Shown: positions 7,182-17,660, counted from the first letter of the stretch. The stretch: 51,207 bases of DNA from Bacteroidia bacterium (GCA_026391475.1 JAPLED010000041.1:1-51207); one strand, 5' to 3'. A program made the numbers and translations. The notes: a model not told the origin generated them from the sequence alone.

Positions 7182-10100
7182 ATGAAAAAGCAATACATAA
7201 AAAATCTGTTAACAAGAATATCAAAAACTCTGTTCTTTTCATTACTGCTGATAATTCCGCAATTATTATCTGCTCAAAACGATTTAAGATCTCTTGAAGA
7301 AGGATTCAAAAATCCACCGGAATCAGCAAAACCAAGAACATGGTGGCACTGGACAAACAGCAATATTACAAAAGAAGGTATTACCAAAGACCTTGAATGG
7401 ATGAAACGTGTTGGTATAGGTGGTTTTCAACTTGCCGATGTCGCCTCCGGTCAGGGGCAAACAGTGAAAGATAAGATCTTGTTTGGATCACCGGAGTGGC
7501 TCGATGCTGTCAGACATGCTGCCGCAGAAGCTCAACGTTTAAATCTGGAGATGGTAATATTCAGCTCAGCCGGGTGGAGCCTCACAGGAGGTCCGTGGGT
7601 AAAGCCCGAACAGGCTATGAAGAAACTCGTTTGGAGCGAAATCAACGTTAAGGGACCAAAGAATTTTAACGGTACTCTTCCCATGCCACCATCTGTCGAA
7701 GGTCCATTTGGGAATTTATCAAGATCAGCTCAGAGCAATGGAAAGGAACCCTCATTTTATAAAGATTGCATTGTGCTGGCATTCCCTACTCCAGCTTATG
7801 AACTTGAATCTGAGAGATTTCAGCCCCTGGTGACTACAAGTACCGGAAATATCAATGCAGTGAGCCTGCTTGATAACGACCTCAATACATCATTATCCGT
7901 CAAAGCTTCAAAAGAGACAAAAAGTGCATGGATACAATTCTCTTTCGATCAGCCATTTAAAGCACAGGCTATTACACTTGCCAGCCGCAATGGGATCCCC
8001 TTTGGAACACTTCAGGTAAGCAACGACGGACAAAACTTCAGAACAATCGCAATGTTTCCCGGGCCTCAACTTTATCGTGCCGGGAAGGTGGAAACAGTTG
8101 CTTTCCCTGAAACAGTGGCAAAATACTACAGGTTAGAGATAACCGGCGCCCCATGGAAACCTGCTGAGGTAATGTCGGAGAGTAAACCTAAACCTGACTC
8201 TGTTTACAATTTCAGCGAAATTATGCTTCATACCGGAGGAAGGGTAAATAGGTGGGAAGATAAAGCAGGTTTCTTCCACCTTTTCGATTATGGACCAACA
8301 TCAAGTCCGGAGGTTGCACCGGGTTCAACAATTAATCCGACCGGAATTATCGACATCACCTCAAAGATGGGTGCTGACGGGACACTGAACTGGGCTATTC
8401 CGGAAGGGAATTGGACAATAATGCGTTTCGGCTATTCGCTTACAGGTTCGAAAAACCGTCCCGCCGTACCATCAGGTCTTGGTTATGAAGTAGACAAGTT
8501 AAGCCGTGAACATACACTGGCATATATAAAAGGATACACCGATCCCATTGCAGGAGCATTGGGGCCACTGTATGGTACAGGTTTACGGTATATGCTACTC
8601 GATAGCTGGGAAGCGGGCATGCAGAACTGGACAGATAAAATGCTGACTGAGTTCAGTATACGAAGGGGATATGATCCGACACCTTTCCTGCCTGTCCTTG
8701 CAGGGCGGGTTGTGGAAAACTCAGATATCAGTGACAGATTCCTTTGGGATTTCCGCAGGACACTTGCCGATATGTTTGCGGAAAACCATTTTTCTGTCGT
8801 TACTGATTACATGAGAAAAAGTGGAATAGGAACCTATGGAGAAGTATCAGGTGTATCTCTTGAGATTCTGGAAGATGCATTACTCAGTAAAAAATATGTC
8901 GATATCCCGATGGGCGAATTCTGGTTCAAGGCACTTCATCCTGAACTGATGTATTACCAGGATATACGCGGAGCCGCATCAGCTTCACATGTTTATGGCA
9001 AAACACTTGTAGCTGCAGAGTCATTCACAGGCGGTAATTTTGAATCTCCCTATTCCCTGAAAAAAATTGGAGATTACTGGTTCGCGCAGGGTGTAAATCG
9101 GATTGTCTTTCATACGTCAGCTCACCAACCTCTCGATACTAAGCCAGGCAATACAATGGTTGGTACCCATATTAACCGCAACATAACCTGGGCTGAACAG
9201 GCTGCTCCCTTTATGACATACCTGGCACGCAATTCGTTTATGCTGCAACAGGGCAGGTTTGTAGCAGATATTGCCTACCTTCTGAATGAGGGGGCTCCTT
9301 CCACAATGCCCATCTGGGGCAGCGGTCTTGATCCGGCTCCTCCGGAAGGGTATGATTATGATTATATTAATGCTGATGTACTTATCAATAGAATGTCTGT
9401 AGATTCAAACGGTAGACTCATTTTATCCGATGGTATGAGTTACGCAGTTTTGGTGCTCCCAAATACAGATCAGATGACGTTACTAGTTCTGAAAAAGATC
9501 CATGATCTGGTTGCCGGGGGGGCAACTGTTATGGGTCGGAAACCCGTTAAAACACCCGGACTTACCGGTTATCCTGATTCAGAAAGCCGGTTACAGGCCC
9601 TGGTCTTCGACTTATGGGGCGACCTGGATGGTATCAGCCGTACACAGCGTTCATTCGGTAAAGGTAAAGTGATATGGGGTATGCCTCTCTCCGGAATTCT
9701 TTCTTTATCAGGTGTTTCCAGAGATGTTGAATACAGTACACCTCTCGATACAAAGCTATCATGGATCCATCGTAGTATTGGTGATGCAGATATCTATTTT
9801 ATCGCTAATGGCACAGACAGCCTCCTCAATATTGATCTGAGGTTTCGGGTCAGCGGCCGTGAAGCCGAAGTCTGGGATCCGGGATCAGGATCAATTGAAC
9901 CGGCAGGTTACAGGTTTGAAAACAATAAAACGATAGTACCTTTGAATTTATCAGAACGTCAGTCTGTCTTTGTAGTTTTTCGTCAAAAGGCCTTGTCAGC
10001 TTCCAGAACAATTCCTACTGAATCTTCTCATTTACTAGCTTCACTACCCGGACCGTGGGAAATTATTTTCCCCCCCGATATGGGAGCTCCTGAAAAGATA

Positions 10101-10514
10101 CAGATCAATAAACTGGAGTCATGGACCCTCAGCACCGATGAAGGCGTAAAATATTTTTCAGGTACGGCGGATTATGTAACAACATTTGATGCTCCAAAGA
10201 AATGGTTTCAATCCGGGTCTGAGTTTATGCTGGATATGGGGAAAGTCGGGGACATAGCAGAAGTAACACTAAATGGAACTCCACTGGGAACTTTCTGGAA
10301 AGCACCCTATCAGGTTGATATTACCAAAGTTCTGAAAAAAGGAGAAAATCGTCTTGAAATAAAAGTCACCAACCAGTGGACAAACAGGTTGATGGGAGAT
10401 ATGAAAACTGCTCCTGGTAAAAAAGTTCTTAATTCAACCCTCCGTGTATTTCCCGGACAAAAAATGAACGATTCAGGTCTGCTTGGCCCCGTGACAATTA
10501 TTATGAAACCATAA
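7182..10514 (+). CDS. Exported GH106-family glycoside hydrolase (alpha-L-rhamnosidase type)
   Basis: This 1110-residue protein has a signal peptide cleaved near LLSAQ (residue 32). The N-terminus carries the hallmark of GH106 enzymes: PPESAKPRTWWHWTNSNITK followed by EGITKDLEWMKRVGIGGF, the first strand of the catalytic barrel. An inserted discoidin-like region follows at about residues 220-320, then the barrel, and a beta-sandwich near the end with GTFWKAPYQVDIT and LEIKVTNQW, a galactose-binding-like fold. GH106 members remove terminal alpha-L-rhamnose from pectic or other rhamnosylated polysaccharides. It follows the CE15 esterase by ten bases. The substrate is inferred from the family only. 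Confidence 0.85.
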   Translation: MKKQYIKNLLTRISKTLFFSLLLIIPQLLSAQNDLRSLEEGFKNPPESAKPRTWWHWTNSNITKEGITKDLEWMKRVGIGGFQLADVASGQGQTVKDKILFGSPEWLDAVRHAAAEAQRLNLEMVIFSSAGWSLTGGPWVKPEQAMKKLVWSEINVKGPKNFNGTLPMPPSVEGPFGNLSRSAQSNGKEPSFYKDCIVLAFPTPAYELESERFQPLVTTSTGNINAVSLLDNDLNTSLSVKASKETKSAWIQFSFDQPFKAQAITLASRNGIPFGTLQVSNDGQNFRTIAMFPGPQLYRAGKVETVAFPETVAKYYRLEITGAPWKPAEVMSESKPKPDSVYNFSEIMLHTGGRVNRWEDKAGFFHLFDYGPTSSPEVAPGSTINPTGIIDITSKMGADGTLNWAIPEGNWTIMRFGYSLTGSKNRPAVPSGLGYEVDKLSREHTLAYIKGYTDPIAGALGPLYGTGLRYMLLDSWEAGMQNWTDKMLTEFSIRRGYDPTPFLPVLAGRVVENSDISDRFLWDFRRTLADMFAENHFSVVTDYMRKSGIGTYGEVSGVSLEILEDALLSKKYVDIPMGEFWFKALHPELMYYQDIRGAASASHVYGKTLVAAESFTGGNFESPYSLKKIGDYWFAQGVNRIVFHTSAHQPLDTKPGNTMVGTHINRNITWAEQAAPFMTYLARNSFMLQQGRFVADIAYLLNEGAPSTMPIWGSGLDPAPPEGYDYDYINADVLINRMSVDSNGRLILSDGMSYAVLVLPNTDQMTLLVLKKIHDLVAGGATVMGRKPVKTPGLTGYPDSESRLQALVFDLWGDLDGISRTQRSFGKGKVIWGMPLSGILSLSGVSRDVEYSTPLDTKLSWIHRSIGDADIYFIANGTDSLLNIDLRFRVSGREAEVWDPGSGSIEPAGYRFENNKTIVPLNLSERQSVFVVFRQKALSASRTIPTESSHLLASLPGPWEIIFPPDMGAPEKIQINKLESWTLSTDEGVKYFSGTADYVTTFDAPKKWFQSGSEFMLDMGKVGDIAEVTLNGTPLGTFWKAPYQVDITKVLKKGENRLEIKVTNQWTNRLMGDMKTAPGKKVLNSTLRVFPGQKMNDSGLLGPVTIIMKP

Positions 10515-10639
10515 TCAGACACTGTCCGTGTCGGATTCATAGGTCTTGGCAGCAAGGGGCCGGTCATGTGTCGAATATGAGTCTTCTGGAGGGAGTAGTT
10601 TATTATCGTTTTTCTGATTACCTTCGGGTCTTACTTTAA
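10515..10639 (+). pseudogene. Relic of a Gfo/Idh/MocA (GH109-like) gene, N-terminal fragment
   Basis: Directly after the GH106 stop codon, in the same frame, the DNA reads SDTVRVGFIGLGSKG (10515-10559), the NAD-binding Rossmann start of Gfo/Idh/MocA oxidoreductases and GH109-like glycosidases. The frame then shifts by -1: from 10559 it continues AGHVSNMSLLEGV, which fits the next helix of the same fold, and ends at TAA (10637-10639). The remainder of the gene is absent. This is probably a third enzyme of the CE15-GH106 locus, lost by deletion. Confidence 0.6.
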
Positions 10640-10673
10640 ATTGATTTACTAACCATTTAAAAACAATTAAATT

Positions 10674-11570
10674 ATGACAATAATAATAGTAGGACTTGTA
10701 ATTTTAGTAATCGGATTTGTTGCTGCTAAATCTGATCCTGCAATGCGGGCTTATCAAACATTGATTAAAACAGCCGGAATAATAGTAATTCTGATAGGAA
10801 TTTCTATTTCATCCGTTGTTCAGGTTGAACCCGGACAGGTAGGTGTGCAAAAGCTGTTTGGCAAAGTGAATAATAACATCCTTGAAAGCGGACTAAACGT
10901 CATTAATCCATTGGTTAAGGTTGTTATGTTCGACGTCAGAACAGAGAATTATACCATGTCGGGAGTAACAGATGAGGGTTCAAAGATGGGAGATGATGCC
11001 ATACGTGTTTTATCGGCAGATGGACTGGAGGTAATCGTTGACCTTACCGTTTTGTATAAAGTTATACCATCGGAGGCACCGCGGATTCTTAAAGAGGTTG
11101 GAATAGATTACCGGAATGTTCTTGTTCGTCCGATTTGCAGGACAAAGATCAGGGATAACGCTGTTTATTATGATGCAGTTGCATTGTACTCCACCAAAAG
11201 AGATGAATTTCAGTCCAGGATATTTGCAACTATTGAAACAAATTTCAAAGAACGGGGGCTGTTGTTGGAACAACTTTTAGTAAGGAATCTTACACTTCCT
11301 GCATCAGTAAAAGCTTCTATTGAATCAAAAATTAATGCCGAACAAGATGCACAGAAGATGACATTTGTTCTGCAGAAGGAGAGACAGGAAGCTGAACGAA
11401 AAAGAGTTGAAGCACAGGGTATTGCCGATTATCAGAAAATATTAAGCACAGGACTTAGTGACAGACTGTTACAGTATGAAATGATTAAAGCAATCTCTGC
11501 CTCTCCCAATGCCAAACTGATTTTTATGACTAACGGGAAAAACCTTCCCATCATGGTGGATAGTAAATAA
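10674..11570 (+). CDS. SPFH/Band 7 (prohibitin-like) membrane protein
   Basis: The 298-residue protein has a hydrophobic N-terminus (residues 3-17) and a second membrane segment (about 32-48), followed by VQVEPGQVGVQKLFGKV, the typical entry to an SPFH domain. The SPFH part covers about residues 48-215, including DGLEVIVDLTVLYKV. Next comes a charged coiled-coil helix (KERQEAERKRVEAQGIADYQ) as in prohibitins. Such proteins form membrane rings that scaffold membrane microdomains or restrain proteases such as FtsH. It is separated from its neighbours and probably monocistronic. Confidence 0.85.
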   Translation: MTIIIVGLVILVIGFVAAKSDPAMRAYQTLIKTAGIIVILIGISISSVVQVEPGQVGVQKLFGKVNNNILESGLNVINPLVKVVMFDVRTENYTMSGVTDEGSKMGDDAIRVLSADGLEVIVDLTVLYKVIPSEAPRILKEVGIDYRNVLVRPICRTKIRDNAVYYDAVALYSTKRDEFQSRIFATIETNFKERGLLLEQLLVRNLTLPASVKASIESKINAEQDAQKMTFVLQKERQEAERKRVEAQGIADYQKILSTGLSDRLLQYEMIKAISASPNAKLIFMTNGKNLPIMVDSK

Positions 11571-11627
11571 TAATTATTAATCAGTTTATATGATGTGTGC
11601 GGTTTGAAGTGTTTAGCGTTGTGCCTT

Positions 11628-12341
11628 TTATTGCAACAGCTCCATTTCTTCCTCATCCTTCACTTCAACAAGCTTTCCGTCGTCACATTTAATTGTCCTT
11701 GCAGAGAATTTTTTCAGGAGTGTATAATTATGTGTGGCCACAACCACCGCTCTGCCTGTCTTACTGATATCAGTCAGCAGCTTTAAAATACCTTCTGATG
11801 TCTCGGGGTCAAGATTGCCGGTTGGTTCATCGGCCAGAATAATTTCAGGATCATTAAGCAGGGCCCTGCCAATAACAACACGCTGCTGTTCGCCTCCTGA
11901 TAACTGATGAGGCATCTTATAACCTTTCAGTCCAAGACCCACTTTTTCAAGTACTTCATTAATACGGATATCTATTTCTTTCTTGTTTTTCCACCCTGTC
12001 GCTTTTAAAACGAATTCGAGATTCTCATTTACCGACCTGTCTATGAGCAATTGAAAATCCTGGAAAACAATCCCGATCTTTCTGCGAAGGTAGGGGATCT
12101 CCCTTTTTTTTAGTTTCGTCAGGTTATAACCAGCCACGAGACCTATACCCTCTTTGAGAGGGATTTGAGCGTTGAGAGTTTTTATCAGACTCGATTTTCC
12201 GCTGCCGACCCTGCCCACAAGGTAAATAAATTCACCTTTTCCGACACTAAGATTAACATTGGAAAGCACAAGATGATCCTGCTGCCATATAGTACAGTTT
12301 GTCAACTCAATAATTACATCCAGTGGAAGATTTTCCTGCAT
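11628..12341 (-). CDS. ftsE: Cell-division ABC transporter ATPase FtsE
   Basis: This 237-residue ABC ATPase has Walker A GRVGSGKSS, Q-loop FQDF, signature LSGGEQQR, Walker B IILADEPTGNLDP and the switch His in ATHNY. Size and sequence fit FtsE, which works with the membrane protein FtsX to couple ATP hydrolysis to peptidoglycan hydrolase activation at the septum. ftsX is not next to it here; FtsE encoded apart from ftsX is a plausible Bacteroidota arrangement. It is transcribed towards the SPFH gene and away from the TPR gene. A LolD-type transporter is an alternative but less likely. Confidence 0.8.
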   Translation of the reverse strand: MQENLPLDVIIELTNCTIWQQDHLVLSNVNLSVGKGEFIYLVGRVGSGKSSLIKTLNAQIPLKEGIGLVAGYNLTKLKKREIPYLRRKIGIVFQDFQLLIDRSVNENLEFVLKATGWKNKKEIDIRINEVLEKVGLGLKGYKMPHQLSGGEQQRVVIGRALLNDPEIILADEPTGNLDPETSEGILKLLTDISKTGRAVVVATHNYTLLKKFSARTIKCDDGKLVEVKDEEEMELLQ

Positions 12342-12570
12342 TTACCGGTTATTTTAAGTGCAAAATAAGGAAAGAATTGATAATTAACATTTGTATGTTG
12401 ATAAAATCAGTAATAAAGGCCGGTAGCCGGCGTTTAATAGTTGTAATTTTACGTTTAATTAGAGAAATCAGGTTAATGTTATATGTGGCTTACAATTAAC
12501 ATGTTATGCGCTTTCGTAAATTTTAAGACGCAAACAGTGTCTGATTGTACCGGGCAAAAAAAAATAAGTT

Positions 12571-15500
12571 ATGAACAGAAATAAACTCATTTTAATATTC
12601 AGTTTTCTTTTGATTTTCATAATTCAGGTCTCATCGCAGGTCCCGTTTACCGGCAAAGAGATTGGTTCTGAATTTAACAGGGGTATGGAATTATTCAATA
12701 AAGAGAAATACCCTGCAGCTATCCGTCTCTTTGATTCATTCATCAAAAGTGATGATAAGTCCAACCTCATTATGGTTGCTGACGCTGAATATCTTAGTGC
12801 AATCGCCGCATTGAAACTTTTTAACACTGATGCTGAATACAGGATGATCATGTTCATATCGACACATCCGGAAAGCCCAAGAATAAATGAAGCGAGATTA
12901 GCTTTAGGTGACTATTTCTACCAGAACAAAAATTACAGGAAAGCAGTAACCTGGTATGAATCTGTGAACAGGAAGGAATTGGAGGCAGATAAACTTGCAG
13001 AATATTTTTTCAGACTGGGATATTCGCTTTATATCAAAGGGGATAAAAGCGGGGCACTTCTGATGTTTTCGGAAATTAAAGATATTGATACCGAATATAC
13101 TCCGCCTGCTGTTTACTATTTTTCCCAGATAGCTTACGAGCAAAAAATGTATCAGAAAGCCATGGAAGGATTCATGCGTCTGAAAGATGATGAAACATTC
13201 GGAGGCGTAGTCCCATTCTATATTGTTCAGATTTTATATATGCAAAAAGATTATAATGGCATTCTTTCCATTGCCCCCGACCTTCTTAAATCGGCCGGGG
13301 AAGAGAGGTCTATTGAACTGTACAGGTTCATTGGGGATGCTTATTATAACAAGGGAAATTACAATGAAGCATTACCTTATCTTGAAAAATATTCATCGGT
13401 GGCCAAAGCCAGCGAAAGGGAGGATAAATATCAGCTCGGTTATTGTTATTACAAAACAGGAAAGATTGACAAAGCCATTAAATTATTTCTTGAAATAGGA
13501 CCGAGGAGCGACCTCTTAAGTCAGAATATCTGGAATCTTCTTGGTGATTGCTATCTGCAGAAGGGTGATAAAAAGCGTGCGCAATTTGCATTTGGTGAAG
13601 CTTCAAAATTGAATTATGATAAAAAAATTAAGGAGGAGTCATTGTTTAACTATGCAAAACTGACATATGAAACATCATATTCTCCTTTCGGAGAGACAAT
13701 TACGGCTTTTCAGGAATATATAAACCTATACCCCGGATCGGAGAGGATTCAGGAGGCATACGATTACCTTGTAACTACATTTTTGCAGATAAAAAACTAC
13801 AAAGCGGCTCTCTCTTCACTCGATAAGATACTAAATAAGGATACCAGACTGGAGGAAGCATATCAGAGAGTTGCGTTTTTCAGAGGATTGGAATTGTTTA
13901 AAAACCTGGAGATCGAAGCTTCAATCGATATGTTTGATAAATCGCTTAAATATGAAAAGTATAACAGGTCAATCAGGGCAAGGTCTATCTACTGGAGAGG
14001 TGAAGCATATTACAGGCTTGCTTATTACGATAAGGCAAAAGCTGATTATGAGTTGTTTATGGGAATACCTGGTTCGATGCTTTTAAGTGAGTACAACATG
14101 GTAAGGTATAACCTTGGTTATGCACTCTTTAATCTGAAAGATTATACAAATGCTTTGAACCATTTGAAAGCTTTTGAATCTGAGGTGGCAAATGTAAAGC
14201 CGGAGGTGATGGCAGATGCCAGGAACAGGATTGCTGATTGTTATTACATTGCGACCAATTATCCGATGGCAATCAGCTATTATGATAAAGTTATTGAATA
14301 CGGGAAAATGGATGCTGATTATGCCATGTTTCAGAAGGGATTTTCCCTGGGACTTATGAATGAAGGTAAAGGTAAAGTTGATGTACTCACTTCACTTACG
14401 CTGAAATATCCTTCTTCATCCTTTGTCCCGAATGCCATTTTTGAGAGAGGCAGAGCTTACATTGTCCTGGAAGATTATAAAAAAGGAGAAGCAGATTTCA
14501 ATACTGTCATCTCAAATTATCCGACCAGCCCGTTTGTTCCTCGTGCCATCGTTCAGCTTGGTCTTCTTTATTATAACCTCGGGGAAAATGACAAAGCAAT
14601 ATCCCAGTATAAAAAAGTGATTGAGAACTTCAAATCAACACCTGAAGCAAGGTATGCAATCACCGGTCTGAGAACCATTTATGTCGATATAAATGATGTG
14701 GAAGCTTATTTTGCATATATAAAAACACTTGATGGTTATGGTGACGTAAACCTGGCTCAAAAGGATTCACTTTTGTATACATCTGGCGAAAACCTTTATA
14801 TGACTGCCAAATATGATAAAGCAACAGAAGTGTTTAAAAGTTACCTTAATGAGTTTCCGAATGGCAGTTTCAGGCAGAATGCACAGTATTACCTGGCAGA
14901 GTGCCTGAAATCAGCTGGTAACAACGATGAAGCTCTGAAACTGTACATTCAGGTTTCAGCTGCGCCCAATAATCAATTTCTTGAACAATCGCTGATTGCA
15001 GCTTCTGCAATACTTTTTGATAAAGAGGATTATAGTGCGTCCCTCGATTATTATGAGAGACTTGAGAAAGTGGCCGGAAATGACGGGAACAGGCTTATCG
15101 CTCTTAAAGGGCAGTTGAGGTCGTCATACCAGGCAGGTGATGCCCAGAAGACAATTATTGCAGCCGGGAAAATCAACAGTTCTGTAAATATTCCCGAGGA
15201 GTTGATAAGAGAGGCTACCTTTATGAGCGCTAAAGCAAATTACAGTCTTAATAATTTTGATGAAGCTCTCAAAGATTTCCGGAAAGTTGCCACAGAGGTC
15301 ACCAGTGTTGAAGGAGCAGAGTCCAAATTCAGGGTTGCTGAATTGCTGTATAAGAAAGATATGACAGCTGAGTCAGAAAAGATTATTTCAGAGTTCATCG
15401 ACCAGAATACCCCGCACCAGTACTGGATGGCAAGAATGTTCCTGCTTCTTGCAGATATCAGTATAAAAAAAGGCGATACTCTTCAGGCACGGGCAACACT

Positions 15501-15591
15501 TCAGAGCCTTAAAGATTATTACTCTATTGACAACGATGGAATACTTGATGAAGTAAAAGCCAAACTGGATTCCCTTAGCGAAAACAAATAA
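12571..15591 (+). CDS. Large exported tetratricopeptide-repeat protein
   Basis: The protein has 1006 residues, with a signal peptide ending near VSSQ (residue 23). The remainder is almost entirely TPR and TPR-like helical hairpins, for example the repeats around YFFRLGYSLYIKGDKSGAL and NLGYALFNLKDYTNALNHL. The Tyr/Ala/Gly spacing of TPRs recurs to the C-terminus. Such proteins act as periplasmic scaffolds. The next gene, 73 bp downstream on the same strand, encodes an outer-membrane beta-barrel, so the two may form an envelope assembly unit. The specific role is unknown. Confidence 0.8.
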   Translation: MNRNKLILIFSFLLIFIIQVSSQVPFTGKEIGSEFNRGMELFNKEKYPAAIRLFDSFIKSDDKSNLIMVADAEYLSAIAALKLFNTDAEYRMIMFISTHPESPRINEARLALGDYFYQNKNYRKAVTWYESVNRKELEADKLAEYFFRLGYSLYIKGDKSGALLMFSEIKDIDTEYTPPAVYYFSQIAYEQKMYQKAMEGFMRLKDDETFGGVVPFYIVQILYMQKDYNGILSIAPDLLKSAGEERSIELYRFIGDAYYNKGNYNEALPYLEKYSSVAKASEREDKYQLGYCYYKTGKIDKAIKLFLEIGPRSDLLSQNIWNLLGDCYLQKGDKKRAQFAFGEASKLNYDKKIKEESLFNYAKLTYETSYSPFGETITAFQEYINLYPGSERIQEAYDYLVTTFLQIKNYKAALSSLDKILNKDTRLEEAYQRVAFFRGLELFKNLEIEASIDMFDKSLKYEKYNRSIRARSIYWRGEAYYRLAYYDKAKADYELFMGIPGSMLLSEYNMVRYNLGYALFNLKDYTNALNHLKAFESEVANVKPEVMADARNRIADCYYIATNYPMAISYYDKVIEYGKMDADYAMFQKGFSLGLMNEGKGKVDVLTSLTLKYPSSSFVPNAIFERGRAYIVLEDYKKGEADFNTVISNYPTSPFVPRAIVQLGLLYYNLGENDKAISQYKKVIENFKSTPEARYAITGLRTIYVDINDVEAYFAYIKTLDGYGDVNLAQKDSLLYTSGENLYMTAKYDKATEVFKSYLNEFPNGSFRQNAQYYLAECLKSAGNNDEALKLYIQVSAAPNNQFLEQSLIAASAILFDKEDYSASLDYYERLEKVAGNDGNRLIALKGQLRSSYQAGDAQKTIIAAGKINSSVNIPEELIREATFMSAKANYSLNNFDEALKDFRKVATEVTSVEGAESKFRVAELLYKKDMTAESEKIISEFIDQNTPHQYWMARMFLLLADISIKKGDTLQARATLQSLKDYYSIDNDGILDEVKAKLDSLSENK

Positions 15592-15663
15592 TATGCGGTT
15601 GTAAACGACAGATAACCAGATAGTGAATAACAATTGAAAATATGAATAAGAAATTGATTTGAC

Positions 15664-17391
15664 ATGATAAAAAGAAACCTTATTATACCAGCCTTCATAT
15701 TATTCTGTTTATTACCGGTCAGTGCGCAGGTAACGAAACAGGAAACCGGGCTTAAGAGAGAGGTTACCCTGTACAATCCTTATAAGCCATCTCTCCCGGA
15801 GGTTAAAAAAAGAAGCTTTCTGCCTGATATGAACGACACTATGAAAGTCAGACCCGAATTCCGTTATGATATAAAAACGGAACCTTTCCTTCCGGCATAT
15901 ACGATCACTCCCATAAAAGCAGTTGCTTTACTTCCCGATCCATTACCTAAACTTTACAAAAGCTATGTGAATATTGGTATGGGAAATTACATCACTCCCC
16001 TGGCTGAAATAAGTATAACTAATGAGCGGTCAAAGAAAGGTACAATCGGTTTCTATGGCCGGCATTTCTCAACCAACGGGAAGGTTGAACTCCAGAATGG
16101 CAAGAAGGTTTTTGCAGGCTATATGGATAACGATGCATCTCTTTTTGGACGAAAATTCTTTAGAAAAAACCTCTTTGAAAGTTCAGTGGATTTCAGTCAG
16201 AAGATCAGGTATGCTTACGGTTACGACACAAGCATAACAGACTATTCTCCTGCAAAAAAAGATATCAGACTGGGTTATAATAATATAGGTGCAAAAGCTT
16301 CATTATCCTCATTAACATTGGATTCCACAAGCTTCTCTTATGATTTCGACATTTCTTATAATTACTTCTATAATGCTAAAAACCTCTTCCAGCATAATGT
16401 AGGAATCGACGGGATCATGGCTAAATCATATAAAGGATTTTATGTCGGATCCGGCATAGGCTATGACTTTTACAGGCTTTCTGACATTCTCTTAACCAGC
16501 CCGAAATACATTGCCTCAATCAGCCCTTTCATAAAGAAGAGTACCGAACAGTGGAGTTTTAAACTAGGGTTCCAGGCATTGCTCGATAAGAATATGACTG
16601 CATCACCTGAATTTCATATTTATCCCGATGTCAATTTCAGTTTCAGTATAGTCCCGTCATACGTCAGCTTTTATGCCGGATTGTCTGGGAAGCTTGAGAA
16701 GAATGATCCCTTGAAAATCATTAACGAAAATCCGTTTTTAGTCCCCGACGGAAGTCTGTTCACCCTACCAAATACCGATCATGTCCTTATTGTTTCTGCA
16801 GGTCTGAAGGGAAACAACGGAATAGGGGGCAACTATCTGGTTTCTGCTTCATATTCTCTTATTAACGACATGCTTTTTTATTCCAATATAATTTTCCCTT
16901 TCGGAATGTTAACGCCAGAGGTTGGAAATCATTTTATTCCATTGCCTGACGACGTGGAACTTCTTAATATTCATGGTGAAATAGGCGGTTTGATAAGTGA
17001 CAAAATCTCGTATTATGGGAGCGCGAACTGGGATAAATACACACTTGCAGAAAACGATTATGCCTGGAATAAGCCGGCATGGGATGCCCGGCTTGGCGTT
17101 AAATACAACCTGAGAGACAAAATAATTATTGGTGCTGAATTAACAGGAAAAGGGAAACGTAAATTGTATGTAATGGATCTTAATATCTTAAGTAGTAGTA
17201 CTCCGACGACACCTCACTTTTTCGATATGCCCGTTCATTTTAATCTTAATCTCAGCGCCGAATACCGATATTCTAAAATACTGTCATTCTGGGCTAAATT
17301 CAATAACATTTCATACGATCGCTACTACGAATGGGCCTATTACCCGTCACAGAGGTTCCTTTGTATGCTGGGATTTACGTACAGTCTCTAA
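15664..17391 (+). CDS. Outer-membrane beta-barrel protein (TonB-dependent-receptor-like)
   Basis: The protein has 575 residues, with a signal peptide ending in PVSAQ (residue 22). Alternating hydrophobic and aromatic strands run throughout (for example KGFYVGSGIGYDFYRL and KILSFWAKFNNISYDRYY), and it ends with the aromatic strand FLCMLGFTYSL, as expected of an outer-membrane barrel. No TonB plug domain is visible. It follows the TPR gene and precedes gyrB. Its partner is probably the TPR protein; substrate or function is unknown. Confidence 0.7.
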   Translation: MIKRNLIIPAFILFCLLPVSAQVTKQETGLKREVTLYNPYKPSLPEVKKRSFLPDMNDTMKVRPEFRYDIKTEPFLPAYTITPIKAVALLPDPLPKLYKSYVNIGMGNYITPLAEISITNERSKKGTIGFYGRHFSTNGKVELQNGKKVFAGYMDNDASLFGRKFFRKNLFESSVDFSQKIRYAYGYDTSITDYSPAKKDIRLGYNNIGAKASLSSLTLDSTSFSYDFDISYNYFYNAKNLFQHNVGIDGIMAKSYKGFYVGSGIGYDFYRLSDILLTSPKYIASISPFIKKSTEQWSFKLGFQALLDKNMTASPEFHIYPDVNFSFSIVPSYVSFYAGLSGKLEKNDPLKIINENPFLVPDGSLFTLPNTDHVLIVSAGLKGNNGIGGNYLVSASYSLINDMLFYSNIIFPFGMLTPEVGNHFIPLPDDVELLNIHGEIGGLISDKISYYGSANWDKYTLAENDYAWNKPAWDARLGVKYNLRDKIIIGAELTGKGKRKLYVMDLNILSSSTPTTPHFFDMPVHFNLNLSAEYRYSKILSFWAKFNNISYDRYYEWAYYPSQRFLCMLGFTYSL

Positions 17392-17438
17392 AAAGGTTTA
17401 GGGTATGCAGCATTCATTTTTTGGAAAAAGAATTTAAG

Positions 17439-17566
17439 AAAACCACCTCCCCCCTTCGGGGTACTCCTCCTTTAAAAAGGAGGAGAAACTAGTATGAAAT
17501 ACCAAAAACTTTCCCCTCCTTTGAAAAGGAGGGGTGTACCCGCTTCAGCGGGGACGGGGTGGTTTT
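17439..17566. repeat. MITE-like palindromic element (copy 2)
   Basis: The 128-bp element is bounded by AAAACCACC (17439-17447) and its inverse GGTGGTTTT (17558-17566). Inside are mirrored CTCCTCCTTTAAAAAGGAGGAG and CCCCTCCTTTGAAAAGGAGGGG hairpins, the same layout as the element at 5685-5843. It lies between the beta-barrel gene and the gyrB promoter region. Confidence 0.7.
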
Positions 17567-17652
17567 GTCTTCCTCTTTTCCAGTGTTAATTTCTTTGTGA
17601 AAATTGTGCATTATTTTTATCAATTTATAGAAAAAAAAAGGTTTTAAATCCT

Positions 17653-17660
17653 TATATTTG
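17653..17660 (+). promoter_or_regulatory. Candidate -7 box of the gyrB promoter
   Basis: TATATTTG matches the Bacteroidota -7 consensus TAnnTTTG. No good -33 TTTG box is seen at the expected spacing, so this is tentative. A second match, TATGTTTG at 17838-17845, is only 35 bases from the gyrB start. Confidence 0.4.

Noticed and set aside
11595-11786. Plus-strand ORF opposite ftsE
   Set aside because: It is an antisense shadow of the ftsE coding sequence.
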